Shown here: positions 25,936 through 34,845 of the stretch, in pieces
Layout: each line of letters starts with the position of its first letter
How positions within the stretch are numbered: position 1 is the stretch's first letter
Program-made: the position numbers and the translations under genes
Notes under the pieces: generated by a model
What the model saw: the letters and a program-made list of their open reading frames with translations, nothing else
The model's database searches: none
What the model was told of the DNA's origin: nothing
NCBI GenBank assembly: GCA_944325175.1
Contig: CALUYZ010000013.1
Coordinates: 1-46,351 of the forward strand
Direction of reading: 5' to 3'
DNA from: Candidatus Gastranaerophilales bacterium
GTDB lineage: Bacteria > Cyanobacteriota > Vampirovibrionia > Gastranaerophilales > Gastranaerophilaceae
DNA length: 46,351 nt

Positions 25936-25966
25936 TTTTAAAAGAAATTTAAAAATGAAGCAATTT
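25924..25966 (-). terminator. 19-bp perfect inverted repeat, probable terminator of the cassette gene
   Basis: Arms 25924-25942 and 25948-25966 pair perfectly over a 5-nt loop. On the minus strand the stem ends in a T-rich run after GCAATTTTT, 50 bp past the cassette gene stop. Confidence 0.65.
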
Positions 25967-26017
25967 AAAACAATAGCTTACGACATGCTGAATTATTACA
26001 AGCAATGCATAATAATA

Positions 26018-26335
26018 TTAATTTGAATGAGGATCGGATTCTACATCTAAATCTGTGGTCATATCTTCATATATCTCTGTAGTCATATCTTCATATATCT
26101 CTGTAGTTGCATTGTCAGCACTTTTCCTGTCATTAAGTTTTTCAGCTGATTTAGCTACATGGCTTCCAGTCTTTGCTAACGCCAAAGAACGTAATGCATC
26201 AGCGCCCTCTTTTCCGCAAACCTCACTATCATTTCTAATTTGTTCATGTTGACTACTTTTATTGTCATCAATTTGTTTCTTATCAGAATTAAATGATACT
26301 GATTGTTGAGAATGTAAACCGAAAATTTTTGTCAT
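26018..26335 (-). CDS. Small hydrophilic hypothetical protein carried between the ftsH copies
   Basis: I start this 105-residue protein at the ATG at 26335, which follows AAGGG at a good distance, rather than 10 codons earlier. It begins M-T-K-I-F-G and contains S-V-S-F-N-S-D-K-K-Q (12-21), like the V-S-F-A-G-H-K-K-E of the lipoprotein-like protein at 2451. The rest is polar, with an exact repeat of T-T-E-I-Y-E-D-M near the C-terminus. No membrane segment or known domain is seen; it may be largely disordered. Its position between two identical ftsH ends suggests that it came in with the insertion. Confidence 0.6.
   Translation of the reverse strand: MTKIFGLHSQQSVSFNSDKKQIDDNKSSQHEQIRNDSEVCGKEGADALRSLALAKTGSHVAKSAEKLNDRKSADNATTEIYEDMTTEIYEDMTTDLDVESDPHSN
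26058..26105 (-). repeat. 24-bp perfect tandem repeat (two units) in the cassette gene
   Basis: Units 26058-26081 and 26082-26105 are identical and keep the frame, adding eight residues (T-T-E-I-Y-E-D-M). A change in copy number by slippage would lengthen or shorten the protein without a frameshift. Confidence 0.9.
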
Positions 26336-26459
26336 TTTAAACCCTTCCATTTGATATGTATGCAACCTATATAAACTATTACGCCAATCTAAATTAGAAC
26401 TTTAATAATTTTGTAATAAAGTTTACAAAAATAAACATAAAAATAAAATAGCCGAAATA

Positions 26460-26730
26460 TTATGCAAAATTTCTTCTATCTTTTATTTTATTAACCGACT
26501 CAATAAATTCATCAGCATCCATAGTTTCTTTTTCTAAAAGTTCATGAGAAAGTGCATCTAATATATCTCTGTTATTGGAAAGTAGCTCTAAAACCTTGCT
26601 GTATTGCTTATCAACTATAGATTTAACTTCTTCATCAATTTCAAAGGCAACTTGCTCTGAGTAATCTCTTTGGTGCCCAAAATCTCTGCCCATAAAAATA
26701 TGTTCTTGAGATTTGCCATAGGTTAAATTG
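26460..26730 (-). repeat. Exact 271-bp repeat, right copy (functional ftsH 3' end)
   Basis: This is the partner of 25600-25870. Here it forms the in-frame end of the complete ftsH gene. Sequence downstream of its stop (below 26460) bears no relation to that downstream of the other copy. Confidence 0.98.
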
Positions 26731-28361
26731 CCGAGCTTATCACTCATACCCCATGACATGACCATTTTTCTTGCAGTTTCAGAAACCTTTTGAAGATCGG
26801 AAGATGCACCTGTTGAAACATTATCTTTACCATAAACAATTTCTTCCGCTGCACGACCGCCTAAGGTAATTGCAATTTGACATAATAGGTCATTTTTAGA
26901 GGTATGAACCCTTTCATCTTTTGGTCTTGACCAAGTAATACCCAATGCATATCCTCTTGGAATGATTGAAACTTTATGAAGCTCATTTCTTGAGTCTTCA
27001 AGAAGAACATTGATTAAAGCATGACCAACTTCATGGTATGCAGTTGTTTCTTTGTCTTCATCGGTTAAAACCTTGCTTTTCTTTTCAATGCCGGCTTCAA
27101 CTCTATCGATTGATTTATCAATATCATCCATTGAAATATTTTCTTCGTTATTCCTTGCAGCCAAAAGTGCAGCTTCATTTAAAAGATTTCTTAAATCAGC
27201 ACCTGTAAAACCGGAAGTTCTTTTTGCCAAAACTTTAAGATCAACAGATGGGCTTAACACTTTATTTTTGGCATGAACTTTAAGAATATCTTCTCTGCCT
27301 TTAATATCAGGCAAGCTGATATAAATTTGTCTGTCAAATCTGCCGGGTCTTAAAAGTGCCGTATCCAAAATATCGGGTCTGTTTGTTGCTGCAATTACTA
27401 TTATATTTGTATTTTCGTCAAACCCGTCCATTTCAACCAATAATTGGTTTAGTGTTTGTTCACGTTCATCATGCCCGCCGCCTAAACCGGCACCCCTTTG
27501 TCTGCCCACTGCATCAATTTCATCTATAAAAATTATGCAAGGTTGATGTTTTTTTGCTTGTTCAAATAAATCACGAACACGGCTTGCACCGACACCTACA
27601 AACATTTCAACAAAATCAGAACCGGAAATAGAAAAGAAAGGAACTCCTGCTTCGCCTGCAACAGCTTTTGCCATAAGAGTTTTACCTGTCCCCGGGGCAC
27701 CAACCAAAAGAACACCTTTTGGAATTTTTGCGCCCAATTTTGTATATTTTTCAGGATTTTTCAGAAAATCAACAATTTCTTCAAGCTCTTGTCTTTCTTC
27801 ATCAATCCCTGCAACATCGTTAAAAGTAATTTTGACTTTAGATTCCTGAAGCATTTTTGCTCTTGATTTGCCAAAATTCATTGCGGCAGAACCGCCTTGT
27901 TGTATACCTTTTAAAATAAAAATAATCATTATGATGAAAAATACAGGAACTAAGATAGAACCGATTGTTGATAAAATTGAACCTTCCTGTGGTTTTTTGA
28001 CATTAATATCAACAGAATTTTCTTCCAGCAATTTATACAAAGAATCGGTATCGCTTGGAATTGTAACTTTATATTGAACCTCAGGAGTTTTTTGAGAATT
28101 AGCCAAACTATTTAAAAATTCATTTTGAGTTTTTTGATTTGTCGTTTTTTCGGTTTCTTTTTTGTCATCACGAGGAACGGCAAATAAAGTATCTTTTGAG
28201 ATTAAAACACTTGAAATCTCACCCAACTGAACCTTTTTCAAAAACTGTGAATAAGAAATTTCATCCGTTGATGTGGTTGGGCCTAAAAACGCCATACAAG
28301 CAATAATTGCAGCTATAATTGCAACTATTATATATACCCCCACTGATTGATTGTTTTTCAT
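26460..28361 (-). CDS. ftsH: ATP-dependent zinc metalloprotease FtsH
   Basis: The 633-residue membrane protease degrades misfolded membrane and regulatory proteins as a hexamer. Transmembrane segments lie at about 9-27 and 131-150 with an extracytoplasmic domain between. The AAA module has Walker A G-A-P-G-T-G-K-T (221-228), Walker B I-I-F-I-D-E-I-D (276-283) and the second region of homology with A-T-N-R-P-D and R-P-G-R-F-D (325-343). The zinc site is H-E-V-G-H (443-447). Length is normal. GAGGGGA precedes the ATG. The final 271 bp exist as an exact second copy 860 bp downstream, so the coding sequence is complete despite the insertion. Confidence 0.98.
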   Translation of the reverse strand: MKNNQSVGVYIIVAIIAAIIACMAFLGPTTSTDEISYSQFLKKVQLGEISSVLISKDTLFAVPRDDKKETEKTTNQKTQNEFLNSLANSQKTPEVQYKVTIPSDTDSLYKLLEENSVDINVKKPQEGSILSTIGSILVPVFFIIMIIFILKGIQQGGSAAMNFGKSRAKMLQESKVKITFNDVAGIDEERQELEEIVDFLKNPEKYTKLGAKIPKGVLLVGAPGTGKTLMAKAVAGEAGVPFFSISGSDFVEMFVGVGASRVRDLFEQAKKHQPCIIFIDEIDAVGRQRGAGLGGGHDEREQTLNQLLVEMDGFDENTNIIVIAATNRPDILDTALLRPGRFDRQIYISLPDIKGREDILKVHAKNKVLSPSVDLKVLAKRTSGFTGADLRNLLNEAALLAARNNEENISMDDIDKSIDRVEAGIEKKSKVLTDEDKETTAYHEVGHALINVLLEDSRNELHKVSIIPRGYALGITWSRPKDERVHTSKNDLLCQIAITLGGRAAEEIVYGKDNVSTGASSDLQKVSETARKMVMSWGMSDKLGNLTYGKSQEHIFMGRDFGHQRDYSEQVAFEIDEEVKSIVDKQYSKVLELLSNNRDILDALSHELLEKETMDADEFIESVNKIKDRRNFA

Positions 28362-28396
28362 TAAATCCCCTCTTTAAAATAAAATATTATATTGCT

Positions 28397-28425
28397 ATTA
28401 TATCAAAAGAATAATAAAATGTTAA
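28397..28425 (-). promoter_or_regulatory. ftsH promoter
   Basis: Minus-strand TTAACA (28420-28425), a 17-bp spacer and TATAAT (28397-28402) give a leader of about 30 nt before the ftsH ATG. A second TATAAT lies about 12 bp downstream. Confidence 0.7.
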
Positions 28426-28449
28426 TTATCAGATTATCCAAGGGGTCAA

Positions 28450-28965
28450 ATGTCGGTTGCTTTTTTATCACTAGGCTCTAATATGGGCGACAGATTATCT
28501 TTAATTCAGCAAGCAGTAAATATGTTGGGCGCAGATAACAACATTCAAATTGCCGCCACAAGCTCTTTTTACGAAACAGAGCCATACGGCAAAAAAAACC
28601 AGCCATGGTTTGTAAATGCTGTTATTGCAATTAGAACGGAATTATCTCCAATAGAGCTTTTAAGAGCCTGCCAAAGCATTGAAGCAAAACTTGGCAGAAA
28701 TAGAGAAAAAGAAGAGCACTGGGGGCAGCGTCCCATTGATATTGACATTTTATTCTATGATGACCTTGTTTTTTCAAATGAAATTTTAACAATTCCTCAC
28801 AAGGAAGTTCATAAGCGTGCATTTGCACTTGTTCCCATGCTTGAAATTAAGCCGTCGTATCTTCATCCTGTATTAAAGAAAAACATTTTAGAGCTCCATG
28901 AAGCCCTTGAAGACCCTGAAGATGTCTTTTTATACGGAACAATTTCGGGTTCAAATATTTTATGA
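28450..28965 (+). CDS. folK: 2-amino-4-hydroxy-6-hydroxymethyldihydropteridine diphosphokinase
   Basis: The 171-residue enzyme transfers pyrophosphate from ATP to the pterin in folate synthesis. Characteristic blocks are L-S-L-G-S-N-M-G-D-R near the start, S-x-x-Y-E-T-E-P-Y-G at about 38-47, P-W-F-V-N-A-V, and the signature W-G-Q-R-P-I-D-I-D-I-L with the Mg-binding Asp pair. Length suits a single-domain FolK. AAGGGG lies 7 nt before the ATG. Its stop overlaps the next start by 4 bp. Confidence 0.95.
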   Translation: MSVAFLSLGSNMGDRLSLIQQAVNMLGADNNIQIAATSSFYETEPYGKKNQPWFVNAVIAIRTELSPIELLRACQSIEAKLGRNREKEEHWGQRPIDIDILFYDDLVFSNEILTIPHKEVHKRAFALVPMLEIKPSYLHPVLKKNILELHEALEDPEDVFLYGTISGSNIL

Positions 28966-30029
28966 AAAAAATTGCAATAGTAGGCGGCGGTCCTTCAGGA
29001 GTTTTTTGCGCAATTAAAATTTTAGAAGAAGCAAAATTTCTAAACATAAAACCTGATATAACAATTTTTGATTGCAATAATATTTTATCAACGCTATTGC
29101 CTACAGGAAACGGCAGATGCAATTTAGCATATTATGAATTTGACAATATCGAGCTTGCAAAAAATTTTCCGAGAGGCGAAAAGTTTTTATATTCAGTTTT
29201 TTCTCGCTATGGCACAGCTGATACAATAAACGATTTTAGCAATCTTGGCGTTGAAACATATATTCAAGACGACCTTAGAATTTTTCCAAAAGAAAATTCC
29301 GCTGCTTTTGTTAAACAAAAAATGCTAGAGGCAATTTTTAACAAAGTGAAATTAACTCGAACTAAAATTTTAGAACCGCCAAAAGGGTTTGATGCCGTAA
29401 TTATTGCAACGGGTCTTAAAAAACAGCCTGTTTTAGCGCAAAAGTATGGTCACAAAATAATTCAAATCAAACCTTCACTTTGCGGTTTAAAAATCAGAGA
29501 AAAAGAATTTTTGAAACTAAAAGGTGTAAGTTTTAATAACGTAATTTTTACGGATGTCGGGGTTTCAGGTCCTTATATTTTTAAATTAAGTTCAATTAAT
29601 GCGTACAAAAATTTTCCATACGAGATAAAAATTCCTTTAATTAATCCTGAATTATTAACAGAAAAACTAAAATCAAACCCAAAAAAGCAGTTTAAAAATG
29701 TAGTTTCAAGTTTTATTCCAAATGCGCTTGCATCGGTTTTAATTAATACGGATAAACAAGCCGCCAATGTTTCAAATAAAGAAATAAAAGAGCTTGAATT
29801 TTTAACCCTGACAGCAACAGCATACGATAACAAAGGTGAAATTGTTCACACAGGCGGTGTTTCACTGAATGAAATAAATAAAAATTTTAAATCTAAAATA
29901 GCTGATAATTTATGGATAATTGGTGAAGTTTTAGATATTGACGGGTTTACGGGTGGTTTTAACCTTCAAAACTGCTGGTCAAGTGCTGCAATTTGCGCAA
30001 AAAATGTTATAGAAACGATTTATAAATGA
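28962..30029 (+). CDS. HI0933-family flavoprotein (YhiN/BaiN-like)
   Basis: The 355-residue protein has an N-terminal FAD-binding loop G-G-G-P-S-G (8-13), the family motif T-G-N-G-R-C-N-L (48-55), F-P-K-E-N-S and a C-terminal E-V-L-D-I-D-G-F-T-G-G-F-N-L-Q that completes the FAD site. It is slightly shorter than typical members (about 390-420). Family members include BaiN, linked to bile-acid dehydroxylation in gut clostridia, but most have unknown substrates, and no bile-acid genes are near. It is translationally coupled to folK and overlaps the converging radical SAM gene by 10 bp. Confidence 0.88.
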   Translation: MKKIAIVGGGPSGVFCAIKILEEAKFLNIKPDITIFDCNNILSTLLPTGNGRCNLAYYEFDNIELAKNFPRGEKFLYSVFSRYGTADTINDFSNLGVETYIQDDLRIFPKENSAAFVKQKMLEAIFNKVKLTRTKILEPPKGFDAVIIATGLKKQPVLAQKYGHKIIQIKPSLCGLKIREKEFLKLKGVSFNNVIFTDVGVSGPYIFKLSSINAYKNFPYEIKIPLINPELLTEKLKSNPKKQFKNVVSSFIPNALASVLINTDKQAANVSNKEIKELEFLTLTATAYDNKGEIVHTGGVSLNEINKNFKSKIADNLWIIGEVLDIDGFTGGFNLQNCWSSAAICAKNVIETIYK

Positions 30030-30937
30030 TACTTTGCCCCTTGATATGTATTTCTTTCTTTTAGAATTCTTTCAATTTTGTTTTGTGTTTCAAATTTATT
30101 TTTAACCCACAAGGGCGCAATAAGTTCATCTACAAGCCCGGTTCCTGCGGTTCTTTGAATTGAGGTATCAGAAGGAAGAATTTCTAAAAAATCGCATAAA
30201 ATATTACAATATTCATCCTCACTAAGCAGTTTGAAAGGCTTTTCAAGATACATTTTATACAACGGCGCATTTTTTAAAACCGTTAAAACATGGAACTTTA
30301 CCCCGTCAATTTTCAGCCTTGCAAGCTCTTTTGCCGTTTCAATCATATCATCATAGGTTTCATTGGGAAGCCCTAAAATAACATGAGCGCAAACCTCAAT
30401 TCCATATTTCTTGCACAAATTATAAGAATTTAAAAAACACTCATAATCATGCCCACGATTTATTAATTTAAGCGTTTTATCGTGTATCGTTTGCAAGCCA
30501 AACTCAATAATCGGATTTTTATATGTAGAAATTAACTTAATTTTTTCTTCATCAACGCAATCAGGTCGTGTTCCAATAGAAATTCCAACAACTCTATCAT
30601 CCAAAAAAGCAGCATCATAAACTTCTTTAAGTTTATATAAAGGTGCATAGGTATTAGAATATGCCTGAAAATAAGCAATAAATTTTTTTGCATGAAACCT
30701 TTTTGGAAGATTATTTATTGCAACTTGCACCTGTTCTTTAATTGATAACTTTGAAGAATGAGCACATGAAAAACTGCCTGAATCATCACAAAAAATACAG
30801 CCTTTGTCAGAAATTGTGCCATCTCTGTTTGGGCACGAAAATTCGGCATCAAGTGTAATTTTATAAACTTTGGTGCCGAACTTCTCTTGTAAATATGAGC
30901 TGAATTTATAATATCTGTCCTTAGTTTTCTGCTTCAT
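30020..30937 (-). CDS. yhcC: TIGR01212-family radical SAM protein (YhcC-like)
   Basis: I start at the ATG at 30937, which gives 305 residues, the usual size, instead of a GTG 11 codons earlier. The family motif C-P-N-R-D-G-T-x-x-x-x-G-C-I-F-C supplies the iron-sulfur cysteines. Further marks are F-Q-A-Y-S-N-T-Y-A, I-S-I-G-T-R-P-D-C-V, E-F-G-L-Q-T-I-H-D and H-V-I-L-G-L-P-N-E. Its role is unproven. The start lies inside the end of the zinc-ribbon gene (17-bp overlap), so translation is probably coupled. Confidence 0.92.
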   Translation of the reverse strand: MKQKTKDRYYKFSSYLQEKFGTKVYKITLDAEFSCPNRDGTISDKGCIFCDDSGSFSCAHSSKLSIKEQVQVAINNLPKRFHAKKFIAYFQAYSNTYAPLYKLKEVYDAAFLDDRVVGISIGTRPDCVDEEKIKLISTYKNPIIEFGLQTIHDKTLKLINRGHDYECFLNSYNLCKKYGIEVCAHVILGLPNETYDDMIETAKELARLKIDGVKFHVLTVLKNAPLYKMYLEKPFKLLSEDEYCNILCDFLEILPSDTSIQRTAGTGLVDELIAPLWVKNKFETQNKIERILKERNTYQGAKYHL

Positions 30938-31091
30938 CGGTTTGTTTTGGCGGGTATGTATAATGTTCACCGCATTTTGGGCATACTACTTCTTGTTGTT
31001 GACCTTCTTTTAATACAACAACTTCAAAAAGCTCTTTACAGCTTGAATTAGAACATCTTATCGCCCATGTTGGTCTTACAATTCTTGCCAT
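30921..31091 (-). CDS. Small zinc-ribbon protein
   Basis: The 56-residue protein starts at the ATG at 31091, which has AGGAG upstream; a longer frame from 31181 would run through the promoter region. Two Cys pairs, C-S-N-S-S-C and C-P-K-C, form a typical zinc ribbon. The target is unknown. It overlaps the radical SAM gene and diverges from surE. Confidence 0.8.
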   Translation of the reverse strand: MARIVRPTWAIRCSNSSCKELFEVVVLKEGQQQEVVCPKCGEHYTYPPKQTDEAEN

Positions 31092-31141
31092 CTTTAAATC
31101 TCCTAAAAAATATAACAGTATTTTATAATATGAATTGAAAA

Positions 31142-31171
31142 TTGGCAATAAAGGTTTATTTTTGTTATAAT
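31142..31171 (+). promoter_or_regulatory. surE-purH promoter
   Basis: TTGGCA (31142-31147) and TATAAT (31166-31171) are 18 bp apart. The leader is about 25 nt, with an AGGGGA ribosome site at 31192-31197. Confidence 0.65.
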
Positions 31172-31202
31172 TTTCATACATTAAGACATTTAGGGGAATT
31201 TA

Positions 31203-32015
31203 ATGAAAATATTAATTTCAAATGACGATGGCATTTCTGCTATGGGCATAAAAGCTCTTATGAAGGAATTATCCAAAGAGCATAGCGTTTATGTCATAGC
31301 ACCCGATAGAGAAAGAAGTGCAGCCGGTCATTCCTTAACTCTGCATACGCCAATTAGAGTTGAAGAACTTGAGCCGCAATTTGGCGCCAAAAGGGTTTGG
31401 GTTACATCAGGCACCCCCGGCGATTGCGTAAAAATAGGAATTAATGCAATTTTATCCAAAGATGAACAGCCTGATATAGTTATTTCAGGTATCAACCACG
31501 GTCCAAACCTTGGAATTGACATATTATATTCAGGAACAGTAAGCTGTGCTATGGAAGGCGCTATGCTTGGTGTGCCTTCAATGGCTGTAAGTTTAGCCAG
31601 TATGAGCATGGAGCCTTTATATTTCAATGTTACGGCAAAATTTGTAAGAACATTTTTAAAAAGAATAGAAAAAATAAACTTTCCTGAAAAAACTATTTTA
31701 AATATAAACACTCCCGCACTTGAAGAGCAAGATACAGCGGGCGTTCAAATTACAAAATTAGGCTCAAAAATGTTTACTGATGACTATGAAAAAAGAATTG
31801 ACCCAAGAGGCAAAACATATTATTGGATGGCAGGTGAATTAACCACCAAACACGAAGATGACGGCACAGACATTGCAGCCGTCAGAAACAATATGGTTTC
31901 TGTTACGCCTGTTACCTATCAAATGACCCATAAAGCAATTATGGCGGATTTAGAAAGAGAATTTTGCAAAGACGGCATTTGCGACTGGTGGGGCTATGAC
32001 AGCAAAAATAATTAA
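31203..32015 (+). CDS. surE: 5'/3'-nucleotidase SurE
   Basis: The 270-residue phosphatase hydrolyses nucleoside monophosphates. The metal site is visible: N-D-D at residues 6-8 (S-N-D-D-G-I), S39-type A-A-G-H-S-L-T, and N in S-G-I-N-H-G-P-N-L-G. The motif Y-S-G-T-V-S-C-A-M-E-G follows as in all SurE proteins. Length is normal. It is first in an operon with purH (16-bp gap) and a transporter gene, in keeping with nucleotide metabolism. Confidence 0.96.
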   Translation: MKILISNDDGISAMGIKALMKELSKEHSVYVIAPDRERSAAGHSLTLHTPIRVEELEPQFGAKRVWVTSGTPGDCVKIGINAILSKDEQPDIVISGINHGPNLGIDILYSGTVSCAMEGAMLGVPSMAVSLASMSMEPLYFNVTAKFVRTFLKRIEKINFPEKTILNINTPALEEQDTAGVQITKLGSKMFTDDYEKRIDPRGKTYYWMAGELTTKHEDDGTDIAAVRNNMVSVTPVTYQMTHKAIMADLEREFCKDGICDWWGYDSKNN

Positions 32016-32031
32016 TTAGGAAGGATGAATC

Positions 32032-33549
32032 ATGCAAACCGAAGCAAAAAAACGTGCATATATAAGTGTTTTTGATAAAACCGGAATTGAAAATGCGGCA
32101 AAAAAACTGGTTGAACTTGGCTATGAAATAATCTCAACAGGAAATACTTATGAATATTTAAAATCTAAAGGCATTACTGCTGTTGAAAGCTCAACCGTTA
32201 CAGGTTTTAGAGAGCTTTTATCAGGCAAAGTAAAATCACTTCACCCTGAAATTTTTGCACCGATATTAGCCAATGAAGATGAAATAAAAACCCTTAATTT
32301 GCCGCCAATTTCTGTTGTAATTGTTAATCTTTACCCCTTTGAACTCTATGCAGGCAAAAACACGGATATTGACACCTTAGTTAAAAATATTGACATAGGC
32401 GGAGTTGCCCTTTTAAGAGCGGGTGCTAAAAATTATCAAAATGTCATTGTTATTGCCGATAGCGAAGATTACAATACAGATTTTAAAAATATTGATATTA
32501 AGCAAAAAGAGCAGCTAGCCCTTAAAGTTTTCAAAAAAACTTCAAATTATGACAGATTGATTTTTTCTGAATTATCAAGAAATTTCGGCTTAAACGAAGA
32601 AAATAACGACGAATTTTTAAACTATTCCTTTACAAAAAAACAACATTTAAGATATGGTGAAAACCCACATCAGACAGCATCTTTATATGATTATGGTCAA
32701 AAAAAGCTTGACTATGAAATTCTAAACGGCAAAGAACTTTCATATAACAACATCGTTGATGTTACAGCTGCACTAAACATAGTTTCAGAATTTTTTGATG
32801 TCAATGCAGCTACAATTATTAAACATACAAACCCCTGTGGTGTTGCACTTGGAACCTCGCTTGAAGATGCTTGGGACAAAGCCTTGGATTGCGACCCTTT
32901 ATCTGCTTTTGGCGGCATTGTTGCATTTACAAAAAAAGTTAATCTTAAATTGGCGGAAAAATTAACCTCAATGTTTTTAGAAGTTGTCGTTGCGCCCGAT
33001 TTTGACTCTGATGCCCTTGATAAACTTAAAACAAAGAAAAATTTAAGAGTCATTAAATTGAATACATTATTAGAAGATTATAAGAATTTTCAAGAAAAAG
33101 AAATTAAACTGACACCTTTTGGTGCATTAATTCAAGAAACAGACAGAAAAGAACTGGACCCTGAAACCTTTAAAACGGTTACAAAAGAAAAACCAACACC
33201 GGAGATGATTGAAGATATGGTTTTTGCATATAAAGTTGCAAAACACTTAAAATCAAACGCAATAGTCATTGCAAAAGATTTAAAAACAATAGGAATTTGC
33301 GGCGGTCAAACAAGCAGAGTTGGTGCGGTTGAGATAGCTCTTATGAGGGTTGTTGATTCTGCAAAAGATGCAATTTTGGCATCTGACGGCTTTTTCCCTG
33401 CTACAGACAATATAACGGTAGCCGCACAGCACAGAATTAAAGGCATAATTCAACCGGGCGGAAGCATTAAAGATAAAGACGTCATAGAGCTTGCAGACAA
33501 ATTAAATATTTGTATGGTAACAACAGGCATAAGACATTTCAAACACTAA
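32032..33549 (+). CDS. purH: Bifunctional AICAR transformylase / IMP cyclohydrolase
   Basis: The 505-residue enzyme completes purine synthesis. The N-terminal cyclohydrolase (about 1-195) has S-V-F-D-K-T-G and G-G-V-A-L-L-R-A-G-A-K-N. The C-terminal transformylase carries R-Y-G-E-N-P-H-Q, the catalytic I-K-H-T-N-P-C-G, D-P-L-S-A-F-G-G-I and G-Q-T-S-R-V near the end, finishing with T-T-G-I-R-H-F-K-H. Length is typical. AGGAAGG precedes the ATG. Confidence 0.98.
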   Translation: MQTEAKKRAYISVFDKTGIENAAKKLVELGYEIISTGNTYEYLKSKGITAVESSTVTGFRELLSGKVKSLHPEIFAPILANEDEIKTLNLPPISVVIVNLYPFELYAGKNTDIDTLVKNIDIGGVALLRAGAKNYQNVIVIADSEDYNTDFKNIDIKQKEQLALKVFKKTSNYDRLIFSELSRNFGLNEENNDEFLNYSFTKKQHLRYGENPHQTASLYDYGQKKLDYEILNGKELSYNNIVDVTAALNIVSEFFDVNAATIIKHTNPCGVALGTSLEDAWDKALDCDPLSAFGGIVAFTKKVNLKLAEKLTSMFLEVVVAPDFDSDALDKLKTKKNLRVIKLNTLLEDYKNFQEKEIKLTPFGALIQETDRKELDPETFKTVTKEKPTPEMIEDMVFAYKVAKHLKSNAIVIAKDLKTIGICGGQTSRVGAVEIALMRVVDSAKDAILASDGFFPATDNITVAAQHRIKGIIQPGGSIKDKDVIELADKLNICMVTTGIRHFKH

Positions 33550-33562
33550 TAAAAGGTAGAAA

Positions 33563-34741
33563 ATGAAATCAAATAAACAAGCAATTTTTGGACTTTCCAT
33601 GGGGCATTTTGTTGCAGATTTATATGCTTCTGCAATAGTACCTTTGTATCCCTTAATCACACAAAAATTGGGCATAACACTAGCCAGCATAAGCTTAATT
33701 ATATCAATGGGGCACTTGGTTTCTTCAATGCTGCAACCACTCTTTGGCTTTTTTGCAGATAAAATGAAGAAAAGAGCATTTATGATAAACGGGCTTATTA
33801 TGGGGGCTGTTTTCATTCCATTAACAATAATTGCTCCAAACCCAATTTTATTATGTTTGTTTTTAATGCTTGGTATGTGCGGCAATGCGCTTTTCCACCC
33901 GCAAGTAACAAGTTTGGTTAAAACATTTTGCTACAATAACCCCAATGTTTCAAAATTTATGGGGCTTTTTATGGGACTTGGCACGATTGGATATTCTATA
34001 GGACCTGTCATTTCATCACATCTTGTTGACAAATTTGGCACCCACGGACTTTCTTATATAACATTTATCGGAATTTTAACCGCCATAATTTTATATTTTG
34101 AAGTGCCTAAAATTCCTATCGAAGCCGTTTCAAAGTCAAAAGAAAGCTTTATTTCGGTTATGAAAGAAATTATGAAAAACAAAGTTTGCATGAAGCTTGT
34201 ATGGATTGCCATTGTAAAATCCGGAGTAAGCATAAGCTTTGGTACATACATTCCTTTTATTTTGAAAGATTTTGGCTTCAAATTAAATAGTGTTGGCTTA
34301 ATAGTTACATTATTTTTCGCTTTAAGCGGCATTTCAATGATTGTAAGCAATAAATTAGAGCAAAAAATAGGGGCAGTTAATATAATTAGGCTTTCTTTTT
34401 TCACAATTTTACCTTTAGTTATTTTATTTCACTACTTAATGAAAACAAACCCGACTTTAGGGGTTATCACTTTCATAATTTCAGGCTTTTTCATATTTTT
34501 ATCCGTCTCTGTAACCATTGTTGCCGCTCAAAAAATTATGTCCAACCATACAGGAGTAATTTCAGGCGTAATGCAAGGGTTTTCTTGGGGAATAGGCGCG
34601 CTTTCTTTGGCACCTCTCGGTTATATTGGCGAAAAGTTTGGAATAATTTGGATTTTGATTATTATGTCGACATTGGCACTTCTTACCGGTTTATTTAGTC
34701 TTGATAAGGCAACAAAAGCAGCTTTATCCGATAATTGTTAA
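33563..34741 (+). CDS. MFS transporter, fosmidomycin-resistance-like (Fsr)
   Basis: The 392-residue protein has about 12 transmembrane segments. The N-terminal G-H-F-V-A-D-L-Y-A-S-A-I-V-P-L-Y-P and the A-L-F-H-P-Q segment near 110 are typical of the Fsr group of the major facilitator superfamily, with the loop G-F-F-A-D-K-M-K-K-R between helices 2 and 3. Fsr proteins export drugs such as fosmidomycin; the natural substrate is unknown. The gene follows purH by 13 bp and probably shares its transcript. Confidence 0.9.
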   Translation: MKSNKQAIFGLSMGHFVADLYASAIVPLYPLITQKLGITLASISLIISMGHLVSSMLQPLFGFFADKMKKRAFMINGLIMGAVFIPLTIIAPNPILLCLFLMLGMCGNALFHPQVTSLVKTFCYNNPNVSKFMGLFMGLGTIGYSIGPVISSHLVDKFGTHGLSYITFIGILTAIILYFEVPKIPIEAVSKSKESFISVMKEIMKNKVCMKLVWIAIVKSGVSISFGTYIPFILKDFGFKLNSVGLIVTLFFALSGISMIVSNKLEQKIGAVNIIRLSFFTILPLVILFHYLMKTNPTLGVITFIISGFFIFLSVSVTIVAAQKIMSNHTGVISGVMQGFSWGIGALSLAPLGYIGEKFGIIWILIIMSTLALLTGLFSLDKATKAALSDNC

Positions 34742-34845
34742 GAAATATTAAGCATCTCATATTTAAAAAGTAAATTAATTTCAATAAAAATACTTTATAT
34801 AAGTACAAAGGATATGGGAAATCAAATATACAGGGGGAAGAGACC

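Larger units (their letters stand above)
25871..26459. mobile_element. 589-bp insert between ftsH end copies (putative small mobile cassette)
   Basis: The segment between the 271-bp direct repeats carries one small minus-strand gene (26018-26335) and a 19-bp inverted repeat at 25924-25966. No transposase, integrase or terminal inverted repeats are present. With one repeat copy, the added DNA is 860 bp. The arrangement resembles integration of a circle that brings its own copy of the target gene's 3' end. The mobile nature is inference; recombination between unrelated copies is an alternative. Confidence 0.5.

Noticed and set aside
28962..30029. Bile-acid dehydroxylation gene (BaiN)
   Set aside because: The similarity is to the broad HI0933 family only, and no other bai genes are present.
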